Below are positions 17,744-28,400 of a stretch of 64,000 nucleotides of DNA, one piece after another. Both the position numbers and the translations under genes were made by a program. Positions within the stretch are counted from its first letter, which is position 1. Every line of letters begins with the position of its first letter. The notes beneath the pieces are model-generated. The model saw only the letters and a list, made by a program, of their open reading frames with translations, did not search any database and was not told where the DNA came from. The DNA is from Parabacteroides sp. PH5-46 (lineage in GTDB: Bacteria > Bacteroidota > Bacteroidia > Bacteroidales > Tannerellaceae), in the NCBI RefSeq assembly GCF_029892785.1, contig NZ_JARXXA010000020.1:19641-83640 (forward strand), read 5' to 3'.

Positions 17744-18874
17744 ATGTTAAACAGGATAACGATTATAGTATTTTTTACCACTCTTTTGCTTTTCTGCGGA
17801 CAAGCGTTTGCCCAAGGATCAGCAGATATTGATACAGACTCGCCTACCCACGACTTTGGCACAATAGCAGAAGAAGATGGGTTGGCGAGCCATACTTTTA
17901 CAGTTAAGAATACAGGGTATGCCCCTCTGGTTATTACCCGCGTAACGGCCTCCTGCGGCTGCATGCAACCAACCTGGACCAAGGAGCCAATTGAACCTGG
18001 CAAAACAGGCGAAATAACTATCGAATATAATCCCAGAGGACGTCCCGGTCCATTCCTCAAAAGTGCATCCGTTTATAGCAATGCCTCGGGTGGACGTATG
18101 TCGCTTTATTTACAAGGAACAGTAACTCCTCATCCGAAGAGAAACGCTATCCATCCGGCAATTGTTTATCCTTATAATATCGGAGATTTGTATTTGCAGA
18201 CAAAAACCGTTTTGTTTAGCAGTATTCGTCCCGGAGAAACATTGAAAGATAAAGTAGCCATTAAGAACGAAGGCGAGAGCCCGTTGACGATTCACTTCGG
18301 AAAAACTCCGGCTTACATCATAGCCGAAGCCGGCACGACTGTTTTAAAACCGGGAGAAACGAGCGAAATAACACTTGCATTCAAGACGGATGAAGCCAAA
18401 AGAATGGGACATCTATCCGCCGCCTTACCTTTATCTATCGAAAGCGAAAACAAGAAAAAAGCTGACGAAGGAAAAATAGATATCGCAGCTAATATAATAG
18501 ATAATTTCAGCAGTCTATCGGCAGCTGAGAAAGCTAAAGCACCAATTGCCGAGTTTTCATCCACCATGCTGGACTTTGGTAAATTACCCGAGAAAAGCGG
18601 AGGAATACTTCCGTTCATCGGAGGAAAAGAATCCGAAGGCTTCACCATTACAAACACAGGTAAGTCTACACTTCTGATATACAGTGCAACCTGCGACAAT
18701 GAGTTTATAGATGTATCCGGCGGTAAGAAAGAATTAAAACCCGGAGCATCGGCAAGTTATAAAGTAAGCGTCCGCCCAAAAGAAATTAAAGCCAAACTTG
18801 AAGCGTTTGTGAATGTTGTATGTAACGACCCGAACGGTCCTGTCCGGCTCATTAAAGTTACAGCAGAAAAGTAG
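17744..18874 (+). CDS. DUF1573 multi-domain protein
   Basis: A 376-residue exported protein with signal peptide (about 1-24, ending AFAQG). Its first domain closely matches the preceding gene (HTFTVKNTGYAPLVITRVTASCGCMQPTWTKEP). Two further Ig-like domains follow: KDKVAIKNEGESPLTIHFGK, and LDFGKLPEKSGG with FTITNTGKSTLLIYSATCDN. Only the first domain keeps the Cys-Gly-Cys pair. It is likely a periplasmic or surface scaffold with unknown partner. The 24-bp gap to the single-domain gene implies one transcript; meaB follows 11 bp later. Confidence 0.85.
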   Translation: MLNRITIIVFFTTLLLFCGQAFAQGSADIDTDSPTHDFGTIAEEDGLASHTFTVKNTGYAPLVITRVTASCGCMQPTWTKEPIEPGKTGEITIEYNPRGRPGPFLKSASVYSNASGGRMSLYLQGTVTPHPKRNAIHPAIVYPYNIGDLYLQTKTVLFSSIRPGETLKDKVAIKNEGESPLTIHFGKTPAYIIAEAGTTVLKPGETSEITLAFKTDEAKRMGHLSAALPLSIESENKKKADEGKIDIAANIIDNFSSLSAAEKAKAPIAEFSSTMLDFGKLPEKSGGILPFIGGKESEGFTITNTGKSTLLIYSATCDNEFIDVSGGKKELKPGASASYKVSVRPKEIKAKLEAFVNVVCNDPNGPVRLIKVTAEK

Positions 18875-18885
18875 AGCAAGAACGT

Positions 18886-19986
18886 ATGATGGAACATCCT
18901 GAAAATGACGACTTGTATAAAGGTCTGAAAATAAACAAGGGGGTTGCAGACGTGCCCACGATCAATCCTTATCTTAAAAGCAGATTACAAAGGAAAGAAT
19001 ACACACCTTCCGAATTTGTGGAAGGTATCCTGGCCGGTAACATCACGATTCTCAGCCAGGCAGTCACCTTGGTTGAAAGTTCCAAATACGAACATCAGCA
19101 AATAGCTCAGGAAGTTATAGAAAAGTGCCTGCCGTATGCAGGTAATTCGGTACGTATAGGTATCACCGGCGTACCCGGAGCTGGAAAAAGCACATCTATA
19201 GATGCATTCGGCATGCATTTGATCGAGAAGGGACGTAAACTGGCTGTCTTGGCTATAGATCCAAGCAGTGAACGTTCCAAAGGGAGTATATTGGGAGACA
19301 AAACCCGTATGGAAGAGCTCTCTCGTGCAAAGAATGCATTCATTCGTCCGTCTCCATCTGCCGGTTCGCTGGGAGGGGTAGCACGCAAGACAAGGGAAAC
19401 CATAGTGCTTTGCGAGGCAGCCGGCTTCAATTCTATTTTTGTTGAGACCGTTGGCGTGGGGCAAAGTGAAACAGCCGTTCACTCCATGGTAGATTTCTTT
19501 TTATTAATCCAACTGGCCGGAACCGGAGATGAGTTGCAAGGCATCAAGCGAGGCATTATGGAAATGGCCGACGGGATTATTATAAACAAAGCCGACGGGG
19601 ATAACATAGATAAAGCCAAACTTGCCGCCAACCAATTCCGCAATGCCCTTCACCTTTTTCCACCATCGGATTCGGGATGGATACCACAGGTTTTAACCTA
19701 CTCGGGTTATTACAAATTGGGCATCAAGGAGATTTGGAATATGGTGGATGAGTATATCAAATTCACCAAGGATAACGGATATTTCGACCTGAAGCGAAAC
19801 GACCAATCTAAATACTGGATGTACGAGAGCATCAACGAAACCCTGCGGGATACCTTCTATCACAATCCTGCTGTTAGAAGCAAAATAACAGAAACGGAGC
19901 AACAAGTCTTAAATAATGAGATAAGTTCGTTTGTTGCCGCCAAACAGATGATGGACTTATTCCTGGAAAACCTATCGAATAAGTAA
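18886..19986 (+). CDS. meaB: methylmalonyl-CoA mutase-associated GTPase MeaB
   Basis: A G3E-family GTPase chaperone that loads and protects adenosylcobalamin-dependent methylmalonyl-CoA mutase. 366 residues. Walker A GITGVPGAGKST lies near residue 90-101, followed by LAIDPSSERSKGSILGDKTRM. The switch region is FVETVGVGQSE and the G4 motif is NKADGD. The mutase subunits are not nearby, although the family is usually next to them. It sits 11 bp after the DUF1573 gene and before dxs, which has its own promoter. The pathway (succinate to propionate) is common in Bacteroidales. Confidence 0.92.
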   Translation: MMEHPENDDLYKGLKINKGVADVPTINPYLKSRLQRKEYTPSEFVEGILAGNITILSQAVTLVESSKYEHQQIAQEVIEKCLPYAGNSVRIGITGVPGAGKSTSIDAFGMHLIEKGRKLAVLAIDPSSERSKGSILGDKTRMEELSRAKNAFIRPSPSAGSLGGVARKTRETIVLCEAAGFNSIFVETVGVGQSETAVHSMVDFFLLIQLAGTGDELQGIKRGIMEMADGIIINKADGDNIDKAKLAANQFRNALHLFPPSDSGWIPQVLTYSGYYKLGIKEIWNMVDEYIKFTKDNGYFDLKRNDQSKYWMYESINETLRDTFYHNPAVRSKITETEQQVLNNEISSFVAAKQMMDLFLENLSNK

Positions 19987-20007
19987 GCACATCTCCCGTT
20001 TATTCCT

Positions 20008-20015
20008 TACATTTG
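20008..20015 (+). promoter_or_regulatory. -7 promoter element for dxs-trkA-trkH
   Basis: TACATTTG matches TAnnTTTG and ends 19 bp before the dxs ATG at 20035. Confidence 0.65.
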
Positions 20016-20034
20016 TGGAAATTTTGAATATTTC

Positions 20035-21930
20035 ATGGCTGAAGAGCAAAATATAAAGATTCTACAATCAATCAATTCCCCGCACGATTTACGTCTGTTG
20101 CCGATTGACCAGCTACCTCAGATATGTTCTGAATTACGCCAATATATCATTGATGTATTGTCTGAAAACCCCGGACATTTGGGAGCAAGCTTAGGTACGG
20201 TCGAGCTAACAGTGGCTTTACACTGGGTTTTCAATACGCCTTTCGACCGGATTGTTTGGGACGTAGGACACCAGGCATACGGACATAAGATATTAACCGG
20301 CAGACGTGACACCTTCCATACCTTACGTAAGTTCGGAGGGATCAGTGGTTTCCCCAAACCGGAAGAAAGCGAATACGATTCCTTTGTTGCAGGACATGCG
20401 TCAAACTCTATCTCGGCAGCCTTAGGCATGTCGGTTGTTTCGGCGCTCAGAAAAGAAGATCGCCAGGTAGTAGCCGTGATAGGCGACGGAGCCATGACAG
20501 GCGGTTTAGCCTTCGAGGGGCTGAACAACGCAGCCATTAATCCGAACAATCTGTTGATTATCCTGAATGACAACAACATGGCTATCGACGATAATGTGGG
20601 CGCCATGAGCCAGTACCTCGTAGACATCACCACCAGCCAGACGTACAACAAAATGCGCTACGATGTCTATCGCGGATTGAAAAAGATGAAACTGATTACG
20701 GAAGGCAACAGAGGCAATATCTTACGCTTCAACAATAGCCTGAAGGCCCTACTGACGCAACAACACAACCTGTTCGAGGGATTCAGCATTCGTTACTTCG
20801 GTCCGATAGACGGGCACGATCTTCCTTACCTGATCAAGGTAATGAATGACATCAAACATCTGCAGGGGCCCAAGTTGCTACATATCAAAACACAGAAAGG
20901 GAAAGGTTTTAAGCCGGCCGAAGACTCGGCTACCGAATGGCATGCACCAGGAAGATTCAATAAGAACACAGGTGAGCGCCTGATAGCCAAAAATCTGGAT
21001 CAGCCACAACTGTATCAGGATGTCTTCGGACATACATTAGTGGAGCTGGCTAAAAAAGATGAACGTGTAATGGGCGTTACCCCCGCCATGCCGAGCGGCT
21101 GTTCCATGACATATATGATGAAGGAATTCCCCAAGCGGACATTTGACGTAGGTATCGCCGAAGGGCATGCCGTAACTTACTCCGCCGGGCTGGCAAAAGA
21201 GGGAGCGATTCCCTTCTGCAACATATATTCATCCTTTATGCAAAGGGCTTACGACAACATGATTCATGATGTAGCTTTGCAAAAGTTACACATGGTGGTT
21301 TGTCTTGACAGAGGCGGCCTGGTTGGCGAAGACGGAGCAACCCATCACGGTGTATTCGACATGGCCTACCTACGTCCGATCCCTGATATTGCAATAGCTT
21401 CTCCTTTGAACGAGTGGGATTTGCGCAACCTCATGTTTACGGGATACAAGGGCGTTGGCTGCCCATTGGTAATCCGGTATCCAAGAGGACAGGGTGAGAA
21501 GAAAGACTGGAGGAATGAGATGGAAATACTCCCCGTAGGCAAAGGACGAAAATTGAGAGACGGAAACGACATAGCCGTACTTTCGATCGGCTCAATCGGC
21601 AATGAAGCAATCAGAGCCATCGACAGCCTGGGTGATAGTTATTCCGTTGCTCACTATGATATGATTTATCTGAAACCAATCGACGAAGCTTTGCTTCACG
21701 AAGTAGGAAAGAACTTTTCACGGATCATCACGATTGAAAACGGCGTGATAAAAGGCGGCCTGGGCAGCGCTGTCCTCGAATTTATGGCCGACAACGAATA
21801 TACGCCTCGCGTGAAGCGTATCGGAGTGCCCGATACGTTTATAGAACATGGTTCGATACCGGAACTATTTAAGCTCTGCCGAATGGATGCGGAAAGCATA
21901 GCCGAAACGATAAAAGAGGTAATGATATGA
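20035..21930 (+). CDS. dxs: 1-deoxy-D-xylulose-5-phosphate synthase
   Basis: First enzyme of the MEP isoprenoid pathway, condensing pyruvate and glyceraldehyde-3-phosphate with thiamine diphosphate; DXP also feeds thiamine and pyridoxal synthesis. 631 residues, full length. [15 protein letters not shown] (about 75-89), [13 protein letters not shown] and the ThDP/Mg motif [17 protein letters not shown] (about 150-166) mark the first half. The catalytic Glu is in [15 protein letters not shown], and [15 protein letters not shown] sequence closes the C-terminal domain. The stop overlaps the trkA start by 4 bp. Confidence 0.97.
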   Translation: MAEEQNIKILQSINSPHDLRLLPIDQLPQICSELRQYIIDVLSENPGHLGASLGTVELTVALHWVFNTPFDRIVWDVGHQAYGHKILTGRRDTFHTLRKFGGISGFPKPEESEYDSFVAGHASNSISAALGMSVVSALRKEDRQVVAVIGDGAMTGGLAFEGLNNAAINPNNLLIILNDNNMAIDDNVGAMSQYLVDITTSQTYNKMRYDVYRGLKKMKLITEGNRGNILRFNNSLKALLTQQHNLFEGFSIRYFGPIDGHDLPYLIKVMNDIKHLQGPKLLHIKTQKGKGFKPAEDSATEWHAPGRFNKNTGERLIAKNLDQPQLYQDVFGHTLVELAKKDERVMGVTPAMPSGCSMTYMMKEFPKRTFDVGIAEGHAVTYSAGLAKEGAIPFCNIYSSFMQRAYDNMIHDVALQKLHMVVCLDRGGLVGEDGATHHGVFDMAYLRPIPDIAIASPLNEWDLRNLMFTGYKGVGCPLVIRYPRGQGEKKDWRNEMEILPVGKGRKLRDGNDIAVLSIGSIGNEAIRAIDSLGDSYSVAHYDMIYLKPIDEALLHEVGKNFSRIITIENGVIKGGLGSAVLEFMADNEYTPRVKRIGVPDTFIEHGSIPELFKLCRMDAESIAETIKEVMI

Positions 21931-23264
21931 AAATTGTAATTGCCGGGGCTGGAGAAGTTGGTACGTATCTGGCAAAAATGTTGGCACAGGAAAACCTCGA
22001 CATCATCCTGATGGATCCGGATGAAGAGCGTTTGCAATTTCCTACCTCGGGAGCCGAAATCTTACCGATGGTAGGTAATCCTACTTCCCCTCGCGACCTC
22101 AACGAAGCGGGTATAAAGAATGCTGATTTATTTGTAAGCGTAACGCCTGAAGAGTCTACTAACATTGCAGCCTGCATACTGGCTACAAATCTAGGAGCCC
22201 ATAAAACATTTGCCCGCATCAATAATTTCGAATATCTGTTACCAAAGAACAAAGAACTGCTCGAAAGCCTGGGTATCAGCTTCATGATCTACCCGGAAAT
22301 GCTGGCGGCCAGGGAAATTGTCACAGCTATTAAACGCCCGTGGACACGGCAATATTTTGAATTATCCGGTGGTGCTATTATCCTGATAGGCGTAAAGATC
22401 CGAGAGAATTCCCAGCTGGTAAATATGAAACTTGCCGAACTGCCGGGCGAAAACAAGTCATTTCATATTGTAGCTATTAAAAGGAAGAATGAAACAATCA
22501 TACCGCGAGGCTCAGACCAAGTATTACCCGGCGACCTTGTATTCTTCACCACCACAAAAGAGCATATAAAAGACATTCAGATACAGGCCGGAAAAGCAAA
22601 CCCGGAAGTAAAGAAAATATTCATCATGGGCGGTAGCCGTATTGCTCTCCGGGCATGCCAGTACCTACCGGGGAATATCCGTATAAAGGTTATCGAGCTA
22701 AACAAGGAGAAGAGCCATCGCATTGCAGAGGTGGTACCCAGCAATGTATTGATCATAAATGGAGACGGACGCAACCTGGATTTACTTATTCAGGAAGGAA
22801 TCAAAGACGCGCAGGCTTTCGTAGCTCTTACCGAGAACGAAAGTACAAATATATTGGCTTGTCTGGCTGCCAAACGCTACGGCGTAGTAAAAACAATTGC
22901 CAAGATAGAGAACCTGGACTATATTCCCCTGGCCGAGAGTATGGACATAGGAGCTGTAATAAACAAGAAACTGATAGCCGCCAGCCATATTTACCAATTT
23001 TTGCTGGATGCCGACGTTTCCAATGTAAAGAGTCTGGCGTTTGCGAGTGCCGACGTAGCCGAACTGGTTGCACGTCCCAACTCCAAGATCACCCGCAAAC
23101 CGGTAAAAGACTTGTCGCTGCCTAAAGACCTTACCTTGGGAGGATTGATCAGAGACGGCGAACCGATGATGATAAACGGGAATACGCAGATACAGGCATA
23201 CGACAATGTAGTTGTCTTCTGTATGGATACGGCTATACGCAAACTGGAAGATTATTTTAATTAA
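21927..23264 (+). CDS. trkA: Trk potassium uptake regulatory subunit TrkA
   Basis: Peripheral NAD(H)/ATP-binding gating subunit of the Trk K+ transporter. 445 residues with two RCK_N-RCK_C modules. The first Rossmann motif is [16 protein letters not shown] (3-18) with acidic [11 protein letters not shown]. The second is [17 protein letters not shown] (about 232-248) with [16 protein letters not shown]. It is translationally coupled to dxs by a 4-bp overlap and followed 2 bp later by trkH. Confidence 0.95.
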   Translation: MKIVIAGAGEVGTYLAKMLAQENLDIILMDPDEERLQFPTSGAEILPMVGNPTSPRDLNEAGIKNADLFVSVTPEESTNIAACILATNLGAHKTFARINNFEYLLPKNKELLESLGISFMIYPEMLAAREIVTAIKRPWTRQYFELSGGAIILIGVKIRENSQLVNMKLAELPGENKSFHIVAIKRKNETIIPRGSDQVLPGDLVFFTTTKEHIKDIQIQAGKANPEVKKIFIMGGSRIALRACQYLPGNIRIKVIELNKEKSHRIAEVVPSNVLIINGDGRNLDLLIQEGIKDAQAFVALTENESTNILACLAAKRYGVVKTIAKIENLDYIPLAESMDIGAVINKKLIAASHIYQFLLDADVSNVKSLAFASADVAELVARPNSKITRKPVKDLSLPKDLTLGGLIRDGEPMMINGNTQIQAYDNVVVFCMDTAIRKLEDYFN

Positions 23265-23266
23265 TC

Positions 23267-24721
23267 ATGTTGAATTTTCGTTTTGTTATAAAGATGCTGG
23301 GTTCCATGTTTATCCTGGAAACATTCTTTATGCTGATGGCATTGGCAGTATCTTTTATTTATAAGGAAGGAGACTTTTACCCCTTGCTTATTTCCTGTGC
23401 TATTTTGTTTGCGGCAGGCATTTCATTTTACCTGATCGGAAGGCGCGCCAATGAGTTTGCAGCCGGACGGCGGGAAGGGATGCTTGTCGTCACCCTCACC
23501 TGGACGCTACTGTCGCTTTTTGGCATGCTACCGTTTTACCTGGGCGGATATATCAACAATATTACCGATGCTTATTTTGAAACCATGTCGGGTTTTACCA
23601 CAACAGGCGCCAGTGTGCTGACAAACATCGAAGCGTTGCCTCATGGTATCCTGTTTTGGCGAAGTCTCACCCAATGGCAAGGTGGCATAGGTGTGGTGGT
23701 CTTCACGGTAGCCTTACTTCCTATTTTCGGCGGGGGCGCTTCGCAAATGTTTGACGCCGAAACGACAGGTATCACGCATGAGCGTTTCCGTCCGCGTGTA
23801 ACACAAGTAGCCAAGCGGCTTTCTGGCGTTTACATACTGCTGACTATTGTATTGATCGGACTCCTCTGGCTGGGACCAATGAACATATACGATGCCGTGA
23901 ATCACGCCCTGACCACCGTTTCTACAGGAGGATATTCCACCAAGAATGCCAGCGTTGCCTTCTGGGACTCATCCTACATAGAATACATCGTGATTATATT
24001 TATGTTCATAGGCTCAGTAAATATGACCTTATTGTATTTTGTTTTCAACGGCAAGCCTGTAAAATTATTCCGGGACGAAGAGTTCCGCTGGTTCTTCTTC
24101 TTTGTACTGATTGTTGTTGGCATCACAACGGCCTGGCTGTTGTATAATAATATGGCGGGCGACATGGAAAATTCTTTCCGGAAAGCAGCCTTTCAGGTAG
24201 TTAGTATTATCTCATCTACCGGTTTCGCTACAGCCGATTATATTCCCTGGGGACCGTTCTTCTGGCTGATTGCTATTACCATCATGTTTGTGGGCGGTTG
24301 TGCCGGATCTACCAGTGGCGGATTGAAAATGGGACGTTTTGTTATCCTGAACAAAAACCTCTCCAACGCATTTTTAAAGCAAACCCATCCCAATGCCATT
24401 CTTCCGGTACGGATGAACGGACATGTCGTGTCGGCAGATATCGTACACCGTATCCTGGCCTTTGCCTTCGTGTACATTGCCCTTATACTGGCAAGTTGCC
24501 TGATACTAATGCTGGATGGTGTAGGCTTTGAAGAGTCTATTGGTGCCACGGTATCGGCTATCAGTAATGTGGGGCCTGGTTTGGGCAAGTTGGGGCCTAT
24601 TAATAATTACGCAGAAGTTCCTGTGGTTTCCAAGTGGTTTCTTGCCTTTTTGATGATGGTTGGCCGTCTGGAAATATTCACGGTATTAACAATACTTCTA
24701 CCGGGCTTCTGGAAGCGGTAG
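23267..24721 (+). CDS. trkH: Trk potassium transporter membrane subunit
   Basis: Inner-membrane K+ translocating subunit of the TrkH/KtrB superfamily. 484 residues with about ten hydrophobic segments and four pore-loop repeats, each with a filter-like Gly: FTTTGASVL, STGGYSTKN, SSTGFATADY and SNVGPGLGKL. It pairs with trkA, 2 bp upstream. The C-terminal MVGRLEIFTVLTILLPGFWK is typical of the family. The unit ends at the tandem hairpins 24738-24818. Confidence 0.95.
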   Translation: MLNFRFVIKMLGSMFILETFFMLMALAVSFIYKEGDFYPLLISCAILFAAGISFYLIGRRANEFAAGRREGMLVVTLTWTLLSLFGMLPFYLGGYINNITDAYFETMSGFTTTGASVLTNIEALPHGILFWRSLTQWQGGIGVVVFTVALLPIFGGGASQMFDAETTGITHERFRPRVTQVAKRLSGVYILLTIVLIGLLWLGPMNIYDAVNHALTTVSTGGYSTKNASVAFWDSSYIEYIVIIFMFIGSVNMTLLYFVFNGKPVKLFRDEEFRWFFFFVLIVVGITTAWLLYNNMAGDMENSFRKAAFQVVSIISSTGFATADYIPWGPFFWLIAITIMFVGGCAGSTSGGLKMGRFVILNKNLSNAFLKQTHPNAILPVRMNGHVVSADIVHRILAFAFVYIALILASCLILMLDGVGFEESIGATVSAISNVGPGLGKLGPINNYAEVPVVSKWFLAFLMMVGRLEIFTVLTILLPGFWKR

Positions 24722-24737
24722 CAGAGGGTAGAAAACG

Positions 24738-24818
24738 GCTCGTGTGCAAAATAAAATGTCCCATGAGCTATTATTTTTCGTTCGTGTGCAAAAAAACATA
24801 GGAAACGAGCTATTTTTC
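24738..24818 (+). terminator. two tandem terminator-like hairpins after trkH
   Basis: Two degenerate copies of one element stand head to tail (24738-24779 and 24780-24818). Each has a left arm of the form G(C/T)TCGT followed by GTGCAAAA, a right arm ATGAGC or ACGAGC, and a final TATT(ATT)TTTC. Stems are 6-7 bp with one G-T pair each and 17-19-nt loops. They probably end the dxs-trkA-trkH transcript. The tail TATTTTTC resembles that of the terminator at 58306-58350. Confidence 0.65.
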
Positions 24819-24886
24819 AGGGAAAGAAATAATATTTCATCTGCTTTCTACGTTATAATGGTTACGAGTTACAAAGAAAAGATAAA

Positions 24887-25471
24887 ATGATTGAATATAT
24901 AAAAGGCGAGATTATCGAGCTTGCGCCTGCAAGGATGATTTTAGAGTGTGGTGGGATTGGTTACGAGTTGAACATTTCGCTTAACACTTATAGCGCTTTT
25001 AATGGTAAACCGACAGGGAAGGTTTTTGTGTATGAAGTCATTCGTGAAGATGCTCACTTACTCTATGGTTTTGCAGAAAAGGCCGAACGGGAAATGTTCC
25101 TGATGCTTACCTCTGTTTCCGGAGTAGGTCCAAACACGGCGCGTATGATCCTTTCGTCTCTCCCCCCTGCCGAATTAGTACAGGTAGTAGCTTCGGGTAA
25201 TGAAACAGTATTGACCGGTGTAAAAGGTATAGGCCTAAAAACAGCCCAACGTATCCTGGTTGATTTGAAAAATAAAGTAAAACCGCTGGAAGCCATTCCG
25301 GCTGCCGGAACATCTGCTGAAAATATACGGGTAGCAGACGAAGCAATAGCCGCTTTAGTGATGCTGGGTTTCCAAAAGGCTGCTTCGCAGAAAGCAGTAA
25401 CGGCTATTTTAAAAAATTCTCCTGCTTTACCTGTAGAGCAAGTTATTAAAAGTGCGCTCAGAATGCTTTAA
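24887..25471 (+). CDS. ruvA: Holliday junction branch migration protein RuvA
   Basis: Binds four-way junctions and loads the RuvB helicase. 194 residues, standard length. The N-terminal OB domain starts MIEYIKGEIIELAPARMILECGGIGYEL. Two helix-hairpin-helix motifs are LLTSVSGVGPNTARMILS-type (about 72-88) and TGVKGIGLKTAQRILVDLK (about 105-123). The C-terminal three-helix RuvB-binding domain is DEAIAALVMLGFQKAASQKAV. No exact TAnnTTTG precedes it. The stop codon shares one base with the sprA start. Confidence 0.96.
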   Translation: MIEYIKGEIIELAPARMILECGGIGYELNISLNTYSAFNGKPTGKVFVYEVIREDAHLLYGFAEKAEREMFLMLTSVSGVGPNTARMILSSLPPAELVQVVASGNETVLTGVKGIGLKTAQRILVDLKNKVKPLEAIPAAGTSAENIRVADEAIAALVMLGFQKAASQKAVTAILKNSPALPVEQVIKSALRML

Positions 25472-28400
25472 TGAAGAGAAGATTCACATATATAGCCATC
25501 TTAGCCCTTGTGTTATCCGGTGCCGGTTTATTCTCCCTTAATGCCGATTACCTGATTTATTCCACCGCCTTGCCGGAAATAGAACTTATCCAGGAGGAAG
25601 ATACCATTCCTGCTCGCTTTCCGGTTGCCAAAACCATGCCGGAAGAGTATGAAGACTTACTAAAAAACTCTCCTGCCGATTTACGAGATCCCGACAACGT
25701 AAAAACCGATATAGAATACGATATTAAAACAGGGATCTATATCGTCCGGACCAAAATAGGCGACATGGAGATAGGAACTCCGCTTTCATTGACTCCCGAA
25801 GAATACCAAAACTATAGTTTACAGGAGTCTATCCGTTCTTATTTCCGTAAAAAAAATGAAGAAGAGTACCTGAAAGCTGCCGACAATCAGTTTAATATCA
25901 CGGATATGCAATTCGACATCGGCCCGGCAGACAGGATATTCGGCCCCGGTGGTGTACGCGTACGTACGCAAGGTTCGGCAGAAGTTACACTGGGTTTGAA
26001 ACAAAACAAAACAGACAACCCTTCTCTACCGGAACGTTCAAGAAAAAGTACCTATTTCAACTTTGATGAAAATGTACAGCTAAACGTGCAGGCTACCGTA
26101 GGTACGAAAGTGAATTTCGGCATGAACTACAATACCGAGACCACCTTCGACTTCGATTCGCAGAAGTTAAAACTGGCTTATGCTGGTGACGAAGATGAGA
26201 TTATCAAGACACTGGAAGCAGGTAACGTATCTATGACGACCAACAACTCCCTAATTAACGGAGGAGCGGCCCTGTTCGGGATTAAAGCAGACCTGCAATT
26301 CGGGAAGCTGAGAGTAAATACAATCTTTGCTCAACAGAACTCCGAATCAAAAACAGTCAATTCCAAAGGCGGCGTGCAGACGCGCTCGTATGAAGTAGCA
26401 ATTGACAAATATGATGAGAACAGACACTTCTTCCTGGGGCATTACTTCAGGGATAATTATGATTATGCCCTGGAAAAACTGCCATATATCCGCTCGTCTA
26501 TTACCATTAATCGTGTGGAAGTATGGATCACTAATAAACAAAGCACGTACGACCAGGCACGTAATATCGTAGCCTTTACCGATTTGGGAGAATACAACCG
26601 GATTGGGAATCCAAGCGTTTCCCCTTCAGGTTCAAGAGCTATTCCGTATAACGGGGCAAACACCCTATACTCTACACTTCAGGGGATGGAAGATGTAAGA
26701 GACATCGGAAAAGTGACGCAAACACTAAAGACCTTCATGGAGAGCGGACGGGAATTTGAAGAAATAGAAAGCGCCCGCCGTTTGTCCGAATCCGAATATA
26801 CCGTTAATAAGCAGTTGGGATATATTTCGCTAAAGGTACAGTTGCAACCGGACGAGGTATTGGCTGTTGCTTACGATTACCAATATAACGGAACAGCCTA
26901 CCAGGTAGGTGAATTCTCAACCGATAACTCTACAAACACAAGCAACTGTTTATTCGTCAAATTGCTGAAAAGTACGTCTATGTCTCCCGACATGATGTTT
27001 TGGGACCTGATGATGAAGAACGTCTATTCACTGGATGCTTATTCGGTAGAGAAAGAAAAATTCCGCCTGAATGTTATGTACCAGAGCGACACCACCGGTA
27101 CATATCTCAACTACATTCAGGAAGGGAACATTAAGGATACCTTGCTTCTACGGGTGATGAATCTCGACCGTCTGGACTCAAAGAATGAGCCTTACCCCGA
27201 CGGAATCTTCGACTTCGTAGAAGGTATTACGGTGTTACCGGACAATGGGCGCGTGATATTCCCGGTGGTAGAACCTTTCGGCTCGCATTTGAAAGCGAAG
27301 ATAGGTAATCCGGCAATTGCCGAAAAGTATGTTTACCAGGAACTGTACGACTCTACACTTACCGTAGCCCGGCAGATTGCAGAAAAGAATAAATTCATCC
27401 TGCGAGGAGAATACAAAGCGTCTTCCGGTTCCGAAATTCAGCTAGGAGCCACCAATGTGGCACGGGGATCTGTCCGCGTTACGGCTGCCGGTGCGGTATT
27501 GACTGAGAATGTAGACTATGTGGTAGATTACACCTCCGGTACGGTTACTATATTGAATGATAATATTATTTCCAGTGGTACGGATGTAAGTGTGAGCCTG
27601 GAAAACCAGTCCACATACAGCATGCAGCGCAAAACGATGATGGGACTTGATCTGAACTACGACTTCAGCAAGAATTTCTCTCTGGGGGGAACCATCATGC
27701 ATTTGTCTGAAATGCCAATGACTACCAAGACATCTTTTGGTGAAGAGTCGGTAAAAAATACCCTGTGGGGATTGAACACGTCTTACAGGGGAGAAAGCCA
27801 ATGGCTGACCAATATGCTGGACAAACTTCCGTTACTGACACTTACCAAGCCGAGTCAGATTACTTTCAATGCCGAGTTTGCTCATTTGATAGCCGGGCAT
27901 TATGAAAATGAACACACAGGCGGTTACTCCTACCTCGACGACTTTGAATCTACGCAAAGCGGTTTCGATTTGCTGAACCCCTACCCCTGGAACCTGGCCA
28001 GTACGCCCTACGAAGAAGGAGGGAACGCTAAGTTTCCGGAAGCTGACTACAGCAACGATGTTCGCTACGGTATGAATAGGGCACTTTTCTCGTGGTACTA
28101 CATAGACGGGATGTTTACCCGACCCACTTCGTCGCTGATGCCGGGACACATCAAAAGAAACTATCGCGATCTGTTATCCAACCATTACGTAAGAGCTATT
28201 TACGTAAAAGAACTGTTCCCCGACAAACAGTTGTCTTACAACGAAGCTACCATGATACCGGCACTAAACGTGGCATATTATCCCAACGAGCGCGGACCAT
28301 ATAACTTGGATGCAGACGGCATGAACCCGGACGGAACGTTGATGAATCCCGAAAAACGCTGGGGAGGTATGATGCGGCGAATAGACCAGAGCGATTTTGA

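Noticed and set aside
20118..20651. 177-codon minus-strand frame in dxs
   Set aside because: Antisense shadow of the conserved ThDP-binding region of dxs.
24738..24818. CRISPR or attachment site at the two tandem repeats
   Set aside because: Only two adjacent copies with hairpin and T-run structure; no spacer and no integrase nearby.
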